Below are positions 26,101 to 33,589 of a stretch of DNA of 64,000 nucleotides, one piece after another. The notes beneath the pieces were generated by a model. The model saw only the letters and a program-made list of their open reading frames with translations. It was not told where the DNA came from and searched no databases. The position numbers and the translations under genes were made by a program. The DNA is taken from positions 1 to 64,000 of the forward strand of contig JANPJM010000080.1 of the NCBI GenBank assembly GCA_031425525.1, in the 5' to 3' direction. How positions within the stretch are numbered: the first letter of the stretch is position 1; each line of letters begins with the position of its first letter. This DNA comes from JANNMJ01 sp031425525. GTDB taxonomy: Bacteria > Bacteroidota > Bacteroidia > Cytophagales > Hymenobacteraceae.

Positions 26101-28485
26101 CACCGTGGCGGTGATTTGAGTAGCCGAATTGACGGTGTAGGTGGTGACATACACGCCGTTGAACTTTACGTCCAGCGCGCCCGTGAGGGTGGTGCCCGTC
26201 AGCACCACGCTGGCGCCCACCGCGCCGTTGCCCGGCGAGAAGTTGAGAATATTGGGCAGCACCATAAAGGTGGTCGGCGCAGTAGCTGTACCATTAGCTG
26301 TAGTGACCGTCAAAGGGCCGGAAGTGGCCCCAACGGGCACGGTCGTCGTGATGGTCGTGGCCGTATTTGTCAGGATAGTAGCCGCAACGCCATTGAAGCT
26401 AACCGCCGTGGCGCCTGTAAGGGCCGTGCCCGTGATGGTCACCGCGCCGCCCTGCACCTGACCGCCCGCCGGTGAGAAGCTGGCAATGTCCGGCGCCGGC
26501 CCAGCCGCCGTAATGGTGAAGTTAGCCGGCGCGAGCGCCGAGGTCGTAACAGTGCCTGCGGCGGTAGAGAGGCTGATGAGGCCGGTGGAAGCGCTAGGCG
26601 GTACCGTTACGGTTAGGCTCGTTCCCGACGCAAGCGTCGCAATAGTCGCATCGGCGCCGTTGAACGTCACGCGCATCGTGGCGCCCAGATTGGTGCCGGT
26701 GATGGTCACCACCGTGCCGGCCAGTCCGCTGGTTGGCGTAAAGCCGGTAATGGTGGGCGCGGCCTCGGCAGCCCCCGTGGTGGTGCCCACACCCACGGCG
26801 CGCCAGGCCTGCGCCGTACTCTGCACTTCGAGGGAGCCGAGGCCATAGAGGTCGATGGCGGCCTGCATAGAGGCTTTGCGCCCCGCCGCGTAATTCGAAG
26901 AGGCGGTCAGGTAAATCCGCTGGGTGCGGTAAGCAATCTTCTCGGCTTTTGCAATGCTGATGCCCGTCACGTTGAACGCCGTGCCGAAGTCGTTGGTCCC
27001 CGAACCGCCGTTGCTGAGCAGGTAGAACCAGAAGTTGAGTACGCCGGAGTTGTAATGAACGCCGCCATTGTCGGGTTGGCCCACGCCGGTTGGCCGCCAG
27101 TTGGTGCCGAGGTAGGTATCGGGCTGGTCGTGGGCGTTGGGGTTGCTCATCGAGCGCAGCGCCGTGCCGAAGCTCGGCAGCGTGATGTCTTCACCGATCA
27201 GGTACTTCTGCTTGGTGGGGTCGAAGAAGTTTTCGACGGTGCACCCCCAGATATCCGAGAAACCTTCGTTCATACCACCTGATTCGCCCTGGTACGTCAG
27301 ATTGGCGGTGGCGTCCATCACGGCGTGGCCCACCTCGTGGGCGCAAACGTCAATCGAAGTCAGCGGCTTGAAGGCAGTGTTTCCGTCGCCGTAGAGCATC
27401 GCCGTGCCGTCCCAGAAGGCGTTGTCGATGTTGTTGCCGTAGTGCACGTAGCTCAGCAGCACCGTGCCGCGGTCGTCGTAGGAATCGCGGCCGTGGACGG
27501 TGGTCCAGTAGCCCTGCGTGGCCTGGGCGCCGAGGTGGGCGTCGAGAGCGGCGTTGTCCTTGTTAGCGTTGTTGTGCTCGGCGGCCGTCCAGTTGTTGTC
27601 GTTGTCGATGAAATCGACAGCCGTCCCGAAGTTCTGGCTCTTGCGCAGGTTCAGCGTGGTGACCCCCTTACCGGTGGCCGTTTCGCGCAGGCGGAAACCC
27701 GAGCCGGTATTGTCGGTGATGGAGGTACGGGCGCCCACGTAGCGGGTAGCGAAGGCAGCGCCCGGCGCATTCACGTGCTTGATGATGGCATCGCGCATCA
27801 CCTCCTGCCCAGTGCGGGCATCCACGTAAACCCAGGCGCGACTGACGGGGTCAGCGGCGTAGATGTTGAACTTCCAGGCCAGCACCACGGGCCGGGTGGC
27901 TTCGGGCTGCCGAAAATCGCCGACCCACACCAGCTCGCCGTGGGGCTGGTAGGTGGCGGTGGGGTTGCCGGTCTGTTGTTTCAGAGCAGCTTCTTCGCCG
28001 GGTATCTGCCATATGTACTGGCGGGCGCCCACGGCGGCCATTGCCCGCCGGAGAGCGGTTGCTTCCGAGAGCGCCGGGCGGGCGCTTAGGCCCGCCGCTG
28101 GGCGCACGTACGCGCCGGTCAGGGTTTCGATCTTTCCCCCGCGCTCGTGGAGACTGATGGTAGCGTGTTCCACCTTTACCCCCTGATAATAAGGCTGAAA
28201 GCGCTCGTGAACGAAGCCGAGTTCGTCGGTTTCCGTCCGCAGCAGCCGCATATCATCGGCGGCGGTGAGGGCGAGTTCCTGCCGCAGCACAGCCGTTTTT
28301 TGGGCCACAGGCGGGCGGGCGGGTAGTGCGCGCATCATCAGCGCATCGACGGGCGCCGCCGCGCGCTGGGCGGGCGATTGCGCCGCCAACGGCGCGGTGG
28401 GCAGCAACAGCGCCGTCAGCAGCGCCAGCGGTGTCAAGCGCCGGGCAACCAACGCGGGTAAACGAAAAGCGGGTAAAAAGAGCAT
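20170..28485 (-). CDS. Giant secreted M4 metalloprotease with IPT, FG-GAP, cadherin-like and T9SS domains, 2771 aa
   Basis: Start at ATG 28485 with a signal peptide to about residue 33; the frame is open further upstream but that part crosses promoter copy D. An FTP/PepSY-like propeptide is followed by the M4 catalytic domain with HEVGH at about 383-387 and the Glu of NEGFSDIWG near 407, the zinc site of thermolysin-type enzymes. About eight IPT/TIG units start near 577 (PTITGFTPTSG), with a Cys-containing pre-peptidase-C-like domain near 1070-1200. FG-GAP units are at about 1410-1750 (DVDGDGDLDFVTAN), three cadherin-like repeats near 1825-2135 (SDPDAGTTLTYSIT), and a final T9SS type A sorting domain of about 75 residues (LAPGVYVVRAADG). 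The linker before the sorting domain is encoded by a heptamer tract (20389-20423). It probably degrades proteins outside the cell, or at the surface. Confidence 0.92.
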   Translation of the reverse strand: MLFLPAFRLPALVARRLTPLALLTALLLPTAPLAAQSPAQRAAAPVDALMMRALPARPPVAQKTAVLRQELALTAADDMRLLRTETDELGFVHERFQPYYQGVKVEHATISLHERGGKIETLTGAYVRPAAGLSARPALSEATALRRAMAAVGARQYIWQIPGEEAALKQQTGNPTATYQPHGELVWVGDFRQPEATRPVVLAWKFNIYAADPVSRAWVYVDARTGQEVMRDAIIKHVNAPGAAFATRYVGARTSITDNTGSGFRLRETATGKGVTTLNLRKSQNFGTAVDFIDNDNNWTAAEHNNANKDNAALDAHLGAQATQGYWTTVHGRDSYDDRGTVLLSYVHYGNNIDNAFWDGTAMLYGDGNTAFKPLTSIDVCAHEVGHAVMDATANLTYQGESGGMNEGFSDIWGCTVENFFDPTKQKYLIGEDITLPSFGTALRSMSNPNAHDQPDTYLGTNWRPTGVGQPDNGGVHYNSGVLNFWFYLLSNGGSGTNDFGTAFNVTGISIAKAEKIAYRTQRIYLTASSNYAAGRKASMQAAIDLYGLGSLEVQSTAQAWRAVGVGTTTGAAEAAPTITGFTPTSGLAGTVVTITGTNLGATMRVTFNGADATIATLASGTSLTVTVPPSASTGLISLSTAAGTVTTSALAPANFTITAAGPAPDIASFSPAGGQVQGGAVTITGTALTGATAVSFNGVAATILTNTATTITTTVPVGATSGPLTVTTANGTATAPTTFMVLPNILNFSPGNGAVGASVVLTGTTLTGALDVKFNGVYVTTYTVNSATQITATVPAGATTGPITVRTASGLATSATNFTVNPTLAFTSFSPQSGAVNTTVVNIRGLGFTGTTAVTFGGVNAPTFTVASDQEIFATVPVSALTGNIVLTTPLGTATSPAAFTVTAPPVPTITSFTPTSGVVGDPVTITGTNFTGATAVTFNSTTATFTVSNSTTIFTSVPAGATTGVIRVTVPGGTATSATSFSVLVPGAPVISSFTPANGNVGTVVTLTGTNFAGTTAVAFNGTAAAFTLVSSTSITTTAPAGGTTGQISVTNGFGTGLTATSFFFPPTNDLCANTGLPVLACGGSVSGTTVNSTSTGDPTATCTTSITAGAGGIFYRFVGTGGSVTMTTCAAGTNYDTKLFVFTGTCGSYTCVIGNDDASCGVISTASAVTFASVAGTNYFVFVSGFNSERGNFTLTATCVPVTPTITSFTPTSGPVGTSVDITGTNLTAASAVRFNGTAATTFTVNSATSITATVPAGATTGPIGVTVPGGSGVSASNFTVLIPAPVVTTLSPTRNLRNTARATSVAVTFDQPMSGSAASAGAVNVFSQQSGGRMSGAQGGAASVSGSTITFNPTTDFQAGETVLVTTTTAAQSSAGAALVKGAVHQFTTATGGTGVGLFGAATSVPGGNTTSHLATGDLNADGRPDLLWTNYGTTTVGVALATGPVTYAPATAMTVAGNPITAALADLDGDGDLDFVTANYGNPAGTGSNLSVGLNSGSGTFAVSTVTTTSGPRWVTPADVDADGDLDLLVPVASGVQVYANNGSGAFALLSTVSGINFAIAALGADVDGDGDFDLLTSNYFQGNTVSVRLNDGTGTFSGAQNVAVGTQPFHLAVGDVDGDGDLDFVTANQGAGTVSVRLNTGGTFAPPALAANGEVATGAGSSTVALGDVDGDGDLDLLASVSGGAVVRLNDGNGVFSAPASSGTLAGGFVALADMDADGDLDLATATGGTTVTVGLNQPPAPTLTSLTPNSGPVGASITLAGTNFTGATGVSFNGTAAVTFSVTNATTATATVPVGATSGNVTITTPSGTSNGVPFTVITNQAPTAIGLSPQSVAENTAGGSAIGNFSTTDPDAGNTHTYTLVAGTGSADNSVFSISGSQLVITSAPDFETKSAYAIRVRTTDQGSLFFEQTFTITVTNVNEAPSISPQTFSTAENPPNGNLVGLVVASDPDASTTLTYLITAGNTGGAFSFNASTNQLQVANSAAVNFETNPTFSLTVQVSDGTLTSSATVTVNLTNVNEAPVLTIHGRSIPENSLLAAHVGAPIPASDPDAGTTLTYSITSGNIGGAFGFGAGGQLEVANAAALDFETTPVFSLTVQVSDGVLTASATVTVNLTDVAESLVVFATQPVPAGNYINITVTGTGVGTLTGPVLVTGAFTVQPGGRLNTACQPITGAGSFTLATDATLAICDPAGISLSGPTGAVQVTGARAFAADATYAYNGAAAQVTGNGLPAAVRELEAANPGTLTLTQAAAVTHVLRLSAGTLVTSDFALTLRSAATRTAYAVHAGGLTSGAVTVQRYVPAPPAVSYHHLSSPVQNSPVSDLATAGFVPKVNPAYNALPYVAPTPALFPTVFGYDETRGGTTPAYAAFGTGYFSPATLGTSLTSGRGYSVYLPGQQTPDFVGALTTGSVPVALTVTGTNTSVNAQKAGWHLLGNPYPQPIDWDLATVPAGMEPTISVWFSTGGTSGAYRFRNAATQVGSLTDGVLALGQGFFARATAPTTFTFSNALRVENGTVPLGRAAAPAASASVPLLRLNLAPVGAPATHADATFLTVAPGATASLDAGLDALRPGRNVGVPTLATVVAGQEAAINALPETALTQAAETAVELTAVLPEVGAYTLTVGELAGFGPASLVLLDRLTRTRYDLTQQPTITLAATRANEEVSGRFAILLNGNRVLGTHSKLETENPKLEIAPNPASAQGAPVRLSGAPAGTRLVVSDLAGRIVASLPADATGAATLPTHPLAPGVYVVRAADGRTARLVVE
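20389..20423. repeat. 7-bp repeat tract inside the protease coding sequence
   Basis: Five heptamers in register: TTCGAGT, TTCGGGT, TTTCAGT, TTCGAGT, TTCGAGT. On the minus strand they encode the linker HSKLETENPKLEI between the last beta-domain and the sorting domain. The reading frame is kept. Confidence 0.75.
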
Positions 28486-28565
28486 ATCAGCGAATGATGA
28501 AAAACGATGAACGAATACGTGACAGCGCCACCCGTCGGCGCCCAAAGGTATTGACCAGCAGCGTG

Positions 28566-28625
28566 CAAAAGTCTCCTCTTGACATCCCAACCTCCTACCC
28601 GCGCTTGTCCCCATTTTGGGGATAG
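28566..28625 (-). promoter_or_regulatory. Dyad-plus-minus-7 promoter module, copy D
   Basis: Minus strand: CTATCCCCAAAATGGGGACA at 28625-28606, a 33-nt spacer with GGGTAGG, then ACTTTTG at 28572-28566, 81 nt before the protease start at 28485. The spacer shares only its first dozen bases with the other copies. Confidence 0.6.
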
Positions 28626-29070
28626 AGAAATAAATTTTTCACTGCTCTTTTCCTCGCCGCCCTGGCACATCGTTTTTGGCTCCATACTGGCCGGAACGCC
28701 CCCGGCGGGTAGCGCTTATGGCTGCCGACCCACTTGCTGCTTCTCTATTCACCAACCGATAAAATTCCCGCCCTCCCGCCGGCGCCGGCTCGTACGTCTT
28801 CGACTATAGCCCGGCCGTTGGTCAGCCGCCCCGCCGGCACCTGACGCGGGCTGATTTCGGGCTGATTTCGGGCTATCTCGCCTTCTGGGCGTGACATGAC
28901 GCGGGCCACTACCTAGCGCCGCGCCTTCGGAGTAGATTGGGGCCTCACAGTTCACCCAGTCGATAGCCCAAGTGCCCCCACCAGCGGGACTGTAGGCAGA
29001 TATGCGGAGGAGCGGCCTCTTTCAGGGCGCAAAACTGGGCGGAGGATTGGGTAAAAACTCGAAACTCCCC
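28626..29070. other. Intergenic region between protease promoter and second permease pair
   Basis: No confident gene. A plus-strand frame around 28790-28890 reads SYVFDYSPAVGQPPRRHLTR and ADFGLISGYLAFWA before a stop. It is protein-like but starts nowhere clear, so it may be a decayed gene end. Confidence 0.35.
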
Positions 29071-30432
29071 CTACCCCGCCACTTGCAGCGCGCCCGCTTC
29101 CTGCGCCAGCCAGGTTTCTTCCAGCGCCGCTACCTGCCGGGCGTGGGCGGCCGGGCGGATGGTTTGCAGCACCACCACCGGCACCAGCGCCAGCACGGGC
29201 ACCAGCCAGAACGTAACGTCCCAGGCGTAGTGGCTCCGCACGTAGCCCAGCAGGGCCGTGCCGGCGGTAGTGCCGGCGTTGGTGATGGCCATATACAGGG
29301 TGAACTGCACCGCCGACACGCGCGGCCAGCAACACTGCATCGCCAGGGCCAGCTTGCCGATGTTGGCAATGACGGCCAGTAAGCTCACCCCCCCGATGAA
29401 CGCGATGACGACGTTCGTTTGGCCCCAATAGGCTGCTGCGCTGCCCAACCCCGCCACCACCAGCCCAAACGCCAGCAGGCTGCCCTGCCCCAGCCGCACC
29501 AGCCCCAGCCACCGGATGAGCGCCCCGCCCGTCAGCATCCCCAGACCGCCGGCCACCAGCACGGCCGTGGCCCGCACTTCGGCGTAGGCCACGTTCGTCC
29601 AGTGCAGCTCCTGAATGGTGAACAGGGGCAGCGCCGTCGCCACGTACCCCAGGCAAATCGGCCCCGTGAACAGCGCCAGCACCACCCGCAGACTGTTGGG
29701 CAGCACCAGCACCCGCCGAGCGGCCCGCAGCATCGGCGCCCAGCCGTGGGCGTGCAGGCGGGCGGCTTCGGAGTGGGGCGCGCCGGCCGTCCAGGGGAGT
29801 AGTTTTTCGCCGGGGCGTTCGCGCAGCAGCACCGGCACCGGCAGAATCAGCAGCACCACGGCCGCAATGGCCAGCACGGCCGCCGCGAACCCGTAGGCGT
29901 TGATCAGCAGACTGCCCGCCGCCAGCGCACCGCCAGCGCCAATGGCTTTGGCGCCCCACATCAGGCTGTTGGCCTGGCCTTGCTCGGCGGCGGGGATAAG
30001 GTCGATGGCGAGGCTGTCGGTGGCTACATCCTGCAACACGCTGAACGCGACTACGGTAAAGCCGCCCGCCGCCAGCCACGCCAGGTGGTGGAGCGGGTTA
30101 GGCACGAGGGCCAACCCGGCGAAACTGCCCGTCAGACCCACCTGGCCCAGCAGCAGCCAGGGCCGGCGGCGCCCCATCGGCAGATACGTAAACCGCTCGA
30201 CCAATGGCGCAAGCAACATTTTTAGACTTGCCGGCAGCAACGCCACGGCCGTGTAGGCGGCGATTTCGGCGGCCGTCTTGCCGTTCATCGCCAGCCACGC
30301 CGGAATGGCAAATATGACCACGCCCTCGGGTAGGCCCTGCGCCAGGTACAGCAACACGAAGGTGACGTAGCGCAGCCGCGCGCTATCGGCGAGGGCGGGC
30401 AGCTGACGAGCGGAAGCCGTTGGGGTGTTCAT
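29071..30432 (-). CDS. AmpG-like MFS permease, type B, copy 2, 453 aa
   Basis: Same length and nearly the same sequence pattern as the permease at 9879-11240: VAFSVLQDVATDSLAIDLIP then AAEQGQANSLMWGAK, YLPMGRRRPWLL, and a Gln/Ala-rich tail. It begins 24 bp after the stop of the type A permease copy 2, exactly as in the first pair. The substrate is probably the same or similar (anhydro-muropeptide-like by family, unproven). The gene is the last of its two-gene transcript. Confidence 0.85.
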   Translation of the reverse strand: MNTPTASARQLPALADSARLRYVTFVLLYLAQGLPEGVVIFAIPAWLAMNGKTAAEIAAYTAVALLPASLKMLLAPLVERFTYLPMGRRRPWLLLGQVGLTGSFAGLALVPNPLHHLAWLAAGGFTVVAFSVLQDVATDSLAIDLIPAAEQGQANSLMWGAKAIGAGGALAAGSLLINAYGFAAAVLAIAAVVLLILPVPVLLRERPGEKLLPWTAGAPHSEAARLHAHGWAPMLRAARRVLVLPNSLRVVLALFTGPICLGYVATALPLFTIQELHWTNVAYAEVRATAVLVAGGLGMLTGGALIRWLGLVRLGQGSLLAFGLVVAGLGSAAAYWGQTNVVIAFIGGVSLLAVIANIGKLALAMQCCWPRVSAVQFTLYMAITNAGTTAGTALLGYVRSHYAWDVTFWLVPVLALVPVVVLQTIRPAAHARQVAALEETWLAQEAGALQVAG

Positions 30433-30456
30433 CCGGGTTGGGCTGAAAGAGGAGAC

Positions 30457-31833
30457 TTATATGGCTACTTGCAGCGCCGGCGCTTCCTGCGCCTGCTGGT
30501 GGTCTTCGAGTTCGGCCAACTGCTGGACGTGCGCCGGCAGCCGCACCAGCCCCAGCAGCCCCGTCGCCGCCACCAGCCCCAGCGGCACCAGCAGGTAGGT
30601 GGTTTCCCAGGTGAAATGCGTGCGCATCAGCCCCAGCAGGGCCGTGCCGGCGGCCGCGCCCAGGTTGAAGACCGTCATATACACCGTGAACTGCACCGCC
30701 GAGATGCGCCGCCAGCAGCACTGCATCGCCAGGGCCAGCAGGCCCACCATCGCCAGGGTGTTGAGGAGGCAGAACGCCCCGATGCCCCCCGTGATGAAGG
30801 CGGCGTTGGGCCACCACGCGCGCCCCAGCCCCAGCACGGCCGCCAGCGCCCCCAGCCCCAGCAGCGTGCCCTGCACCAGCCGGACGGTGCCCAGCCAGCC
30901 AATCAGCCAGCCGCCGGCCAGCATCCCCACCACGCCCCCCAGCAGCCGGGCCGGCGAGTAGATCTGCGCGTAGTCGGCGTTGGTCCAGGCCAGTTGCTGG
31001 ATCGTGAACAGCGGCAGCGAGTTATCGAGGTACTCCTCGAAAAGCTGGGCCACGAACGTGGCCGGCAGCAGCAGCAGCGAGTTGCGCAGCACCAGCGCCC
31101 GCCGGGCCGCCCGCAGCAGCGGCGCCCAGCCGTGGGCGTGGAGCCGCAGCGATTCGGGGGCGGCGGTGCCGGCCGTCCAGGGTAGGCGCTTTTCGCCGGG
31201 GCGCTCGCGCAGCCCCAGCGGCAACAACGAAATCAGCCCCACTACGGCGGCGGCCACCCCCACCGCCGCCCCGAAGCCGGGACCGTTGAGCAGGGCCGTG
31301 CCCACGGCCAGCGCCGTGGCCACGCCCACGGCTTTGGCACCCCACATCAGCCCGTTGGCGTAGCCCTGCTGCTCGGCGGGCACGATGTCGATCACGAGGC
31401 TGTCGGTGGCCACATCCTGCATCACCACGAACAGGTTCACGCCGAACACCGCCGCCGTCAGCAGGGCCACGTGCTGCTGCGGGTCGGGCAGCAGCAGCAA
31501 CCCCAGCAGGCTCAGCACCAGCCCCGCCTGCCCGGCCAGCAGCCAGGGCCGGCGGCGCCCCATCGGCAGGTACGCGAACCGCTCGATGAGCGGCGCCACC
31601 ACCAGTTTGAGGCTCCACGGCAGGAGCGCGACGGCGCCGTAGCCGGCAATGCGGGCGGCCGAGTGGCCGTGCATCGCCAGCCACGCCGGCACGGCAAAGC
31701 TCAGAAAACCCTGCGGGATGCCCTGCGCGAAATACAACGCCATAAAGGTGGCGTAGCGCAGGCGGGCGCTCTGGGCGAGGGCGGGCAGCGGGCGGGCCGG
31801 CCGGGAACGGGCCGCAGAGGCAGAGGCGGTCAT
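30457..31833 (-). CDS. AmpG-like MFS permease, type A, copy 2, 458 aa
   Basis: Close paralogue of 11265-12638: VVMQDVATDSLVIDIVPAEQ, then QGYANGLMWGAKAVGVATAL, YLPMGRRRPWLLAGQ, and FEEYLDNSLPLFTIQQLAW. ATG 31833 (MTASAS) is chosen because it lies 43 nt after the -7 box of promoter copy E and matches the start of copy 1; a 15-residue longer version would begin only about 3 bp from the end of the box. The neighbouring RidA-like, cupin and VOC genes of the first locus are absent here. Confidence 0.85.
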   Translation of the reverse strand: MTASASAARSRPARPLPALAQSARLRYATFMALYFAQGIPQGFLSFAVPAWLAMHGHSAARIAGYGAVALLPWSLKLVVAPLIERFAYLPMGRRRPWLLAGQAGLVLSLLGLLLLPDPQQHVALLTAAVFGVNLFVVMQDVATDSLVIDIVPAEQQGYANGLMWGAKAVGVATALAVGTALLNGPGFGAAVGVAAAVVGLISLLPLGLRERPGEKRLPWTAGTAAPESLRLHAHGWAPLLRAARRALVLRNSLLLLPATFVAQLFEEYLDNSLPLFTIQQLAWTNADYAQIYSPARLLGGVVGMLAGGWLIGWLGTVRLVQGTLLGLGALAAVLGLGRAWWPNAAFITGGIGAFCLLNTLAMVGLLALAMQCCWRRISAVQFTVYMTVFNLGAAAGTALLGLMRTHFTWETTYLLVPLGLVAATGLLGLVRLPAHVQQLAELEDHQQAQEAPALQVAI

Positions 31834-31875
31834 AAGCGCAGGGTCAGGCGCGCCGGTACCAGGCCGCGCCGGTGG

Positions 31876-31935
31876 CAAAAGTCCGCGGTGCGGGGGGCGT
31901 TTTCCGCCTGTCCGCTGTCCCCATTTTGGGGATAG
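31876..31935 (-). promoter_or_regulatory. Dyad-plus-minus-7 promoter module, copy E
   Basis: Minus strand: CTATCCCCAAAATGGGGACA at 31935-31916, exactly 33 nt, then ACTTTTG at 31882-31876. The permease start is 43 nt downstream of the box. The spacer has no GGGTAGG and little similarity to the others, so the conserved parts are dyad, box and distance. Confidence 0.6.
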
Positions 31936-32043
31936 GAGGATTTATTTTCCCGGTGGTGGGCTATTCCGGGGTGGTGGTGTAGTGAGCGCGGCAAAAGCGC
32001 CACGCTCCATTCTAAACGGCGGGTTCATCCCGCTTTCGTCCCC

Positions 32044-33492
32044 TCATTCGTACCCGCTGACCGGCACTGTCAGCAGCGCGGCCTCCGCAGGCTCCGTGGT
32101 CTGCTTCCGCCAGTGGGGAATTTTGTTTCGATACACCACCCGTTGCAGCAGCAGGAAAAACGCCACCGCGCCCACCGCAAAAGCCGCTTCGGTGTTCAGC
32201 ATCCCCCCAGCCCCCAAGCGAGCGTAGGCAAACCCCAGGATGTACGTCAGCAGGTAAGCGGGGGAGTTGGAAAGCGAGGCGAAGAGGTTGTACTTGGTCA
32301 CCGCCGCGCCTTTGCCAATCGCTTCCAGCGTGAGGGCCGTAAAGCCGGCGTAACACAGGCCGTTGGCCAGGGCATAGGCGAGGGTACCCGCGATAAACAT
32401 CGCTTCGACGCGGGGCGCGTAGGCCATTCCGACCAAGCAAGCTGCTGCCGTCAAGCCAAATAACAGGTAGGCATACCGCGGACTCACGCGGTCGCAGATC
32501 CAGCCGCCCGCGAGGCAGCCCACGGCCGATACCAGCCCGCCCAACACGCCCGTGACCAGCGTCACGGTACCGGCTCCGGCCTGCCAGTCGGTCGCGATGG
32601 CCGACCACAGGCCGCTGGCCGCCCCGGTGCCCAGCGGCAGAAAACACAGCAGCAGGGCCAGTCCGCCGCTTTTGGTGCTGATGATTGCCCAGACATCGGC
32701 CACCAGCGCCCGGTACGTCTCCCCGATTCGCTCGGTACGGATCGTGGTCGTCTGGTCTTTGAAAGCGAACAAGGCCAGGCAGCAAGCCAGACACGAAACG
32801 CCCAGAATGATGCCGGCGGCGCCGGGCATCGGCAAGTGTTTCGCCAGCAGCAGACCCAGGGCCCCGCCGACGCCCGTCCCCCCCAGATTGCCGGTCTGAA
32901 AATACCCGCCGGCACCAGTATCATTCTGAAGGCCAGCCCCCTGGATGATGAAATTGCCATCGCCGCCGCCCAGAACGACCCCGATTTTACTGAGCGCCGA
33001 CTGCCCGACCACCACATCGGTCCGGCCGTCGTTGTTCATTTCAGCCAGCACCGATCCGAAGGACCCGTTGCTAGAAGCCAGCTTACTCAAACCCCTGAAA
33101 GTGCCGGTACCGTCGTTGTAGCGGATGCTTAATTCGTTGTCGTTGTGACTGGTGAGCAGGTCGAGGTCGCCGTCGCCGTCCACATCGCCGAGGGAAAGTT
33201 CAACTGCGCCCCCGTTCACTGTCACATCCGGGGGGGCGTTAAATGTGCCAGTACCGTTGTTGAGGCGGACACTGACCGTAGCATCGGCCGTATTCCCGAC
33301 CACAAAATCCATGTCGCCGTCGCCGTCTACATCGGCAGCGGCCAGAGCGCGCGGTCTGCGGCCCACCGCCACATTGGTCGTGCCACCGAACCCGCCCGCC
33401 CCATTGCCTACCCGGATACTCACGTTACCAGCGGTTTCGTTGGCCGTCAGAAGGTCGAGATTACCGTCGGCATTGGCTCGCGCGGCCGCCAC
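32044..33492 (-). CDS. Chimeric ORF: FG-GAP repeats joined to the C-terminal half of an MFS permease, 482 aa
   Basis: Residues 1-185 are FG-GAP units (ADVDGDGDMDFVVGN, GDVDGDGDLDLLTSH), normally extracellular. Near residue 195 the frame passes into YFQTGNLGGTGVGGALGLLL, the mid-region of an MFS permease of the AmpG/PAT type, followed by about seven membrane helices to the end. There is no signal peptide, the first half of the transporter is missing, and the start is only a GTG (33492) in an ORF that opens after a TAG near 33577. I read this as a deletion joining two genes in frame. It is probably not functional, though an expressed fusion cannot be ruled out. The junction lies near 32910-32940. 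Confidence 0.6.
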   Translation of the reverse strand: MAAARANADGNLDLLTANETAGNVSIRVGNGAGGFGGTTNVAVGRRPRALAAADVDGDGDMDFVVGNTADATVSVRLNNGTGTFNAPPDVTVNGGAVELSLGDVDGDGDLDLLTSHNDNELSIRYNDGTGTFRGLSKLASSNGSFGSVLAEMNNDGRTDVVVGQSALSKIGVVLGGGDGNFIIQGAGLQNDTGAGGYFQTGNLGGTGVGGALGLLLAKHLPMPGAAGIILGVSCLACCLALFAFKDQTTTIRTERIGETYRALVADVWAIISTKSGGLALLLCFLPLGTGAASGLWSAIATDWQAGAGTVTLVTGVLGGLVSAVGCLAGGWICDRVSPRYAYLLFGLTAAACLVGMAYAPRVEAMFIAGTLAYALANGLCYAGFTALTLEAIGKGAAVTKYNLFASLSNSPAYLLTYILGFAYARLGAGGMLNTEAAFAVGAVAFFLLLQRVVYRNKIPHWRKQTTEPAEAALLTVPVSGYE

Positions 33493-33589
33493 GGGAGCCT
33501 CGGCTACGGTCGGATGGAAAAAGCCGTCAACGGGTTCGTGTTGCCCACCGGTTTTGGGTGGCGCGACCTGGGCACCCTACCCAGCGGCG

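Noticed and set aside
28790..28890. Plus-strand protein-like frame (SYVFDYSPAVG...)
   Set aside because: Too short, no start codon, and no match to a known family by eye.
3449..31935. The dyad modules as transposon-derived MITE copies
   Set aside because: Spacers diverge while the distance stays 33 nt, no target duplications are seen, and orientation always follows the downstream gene.
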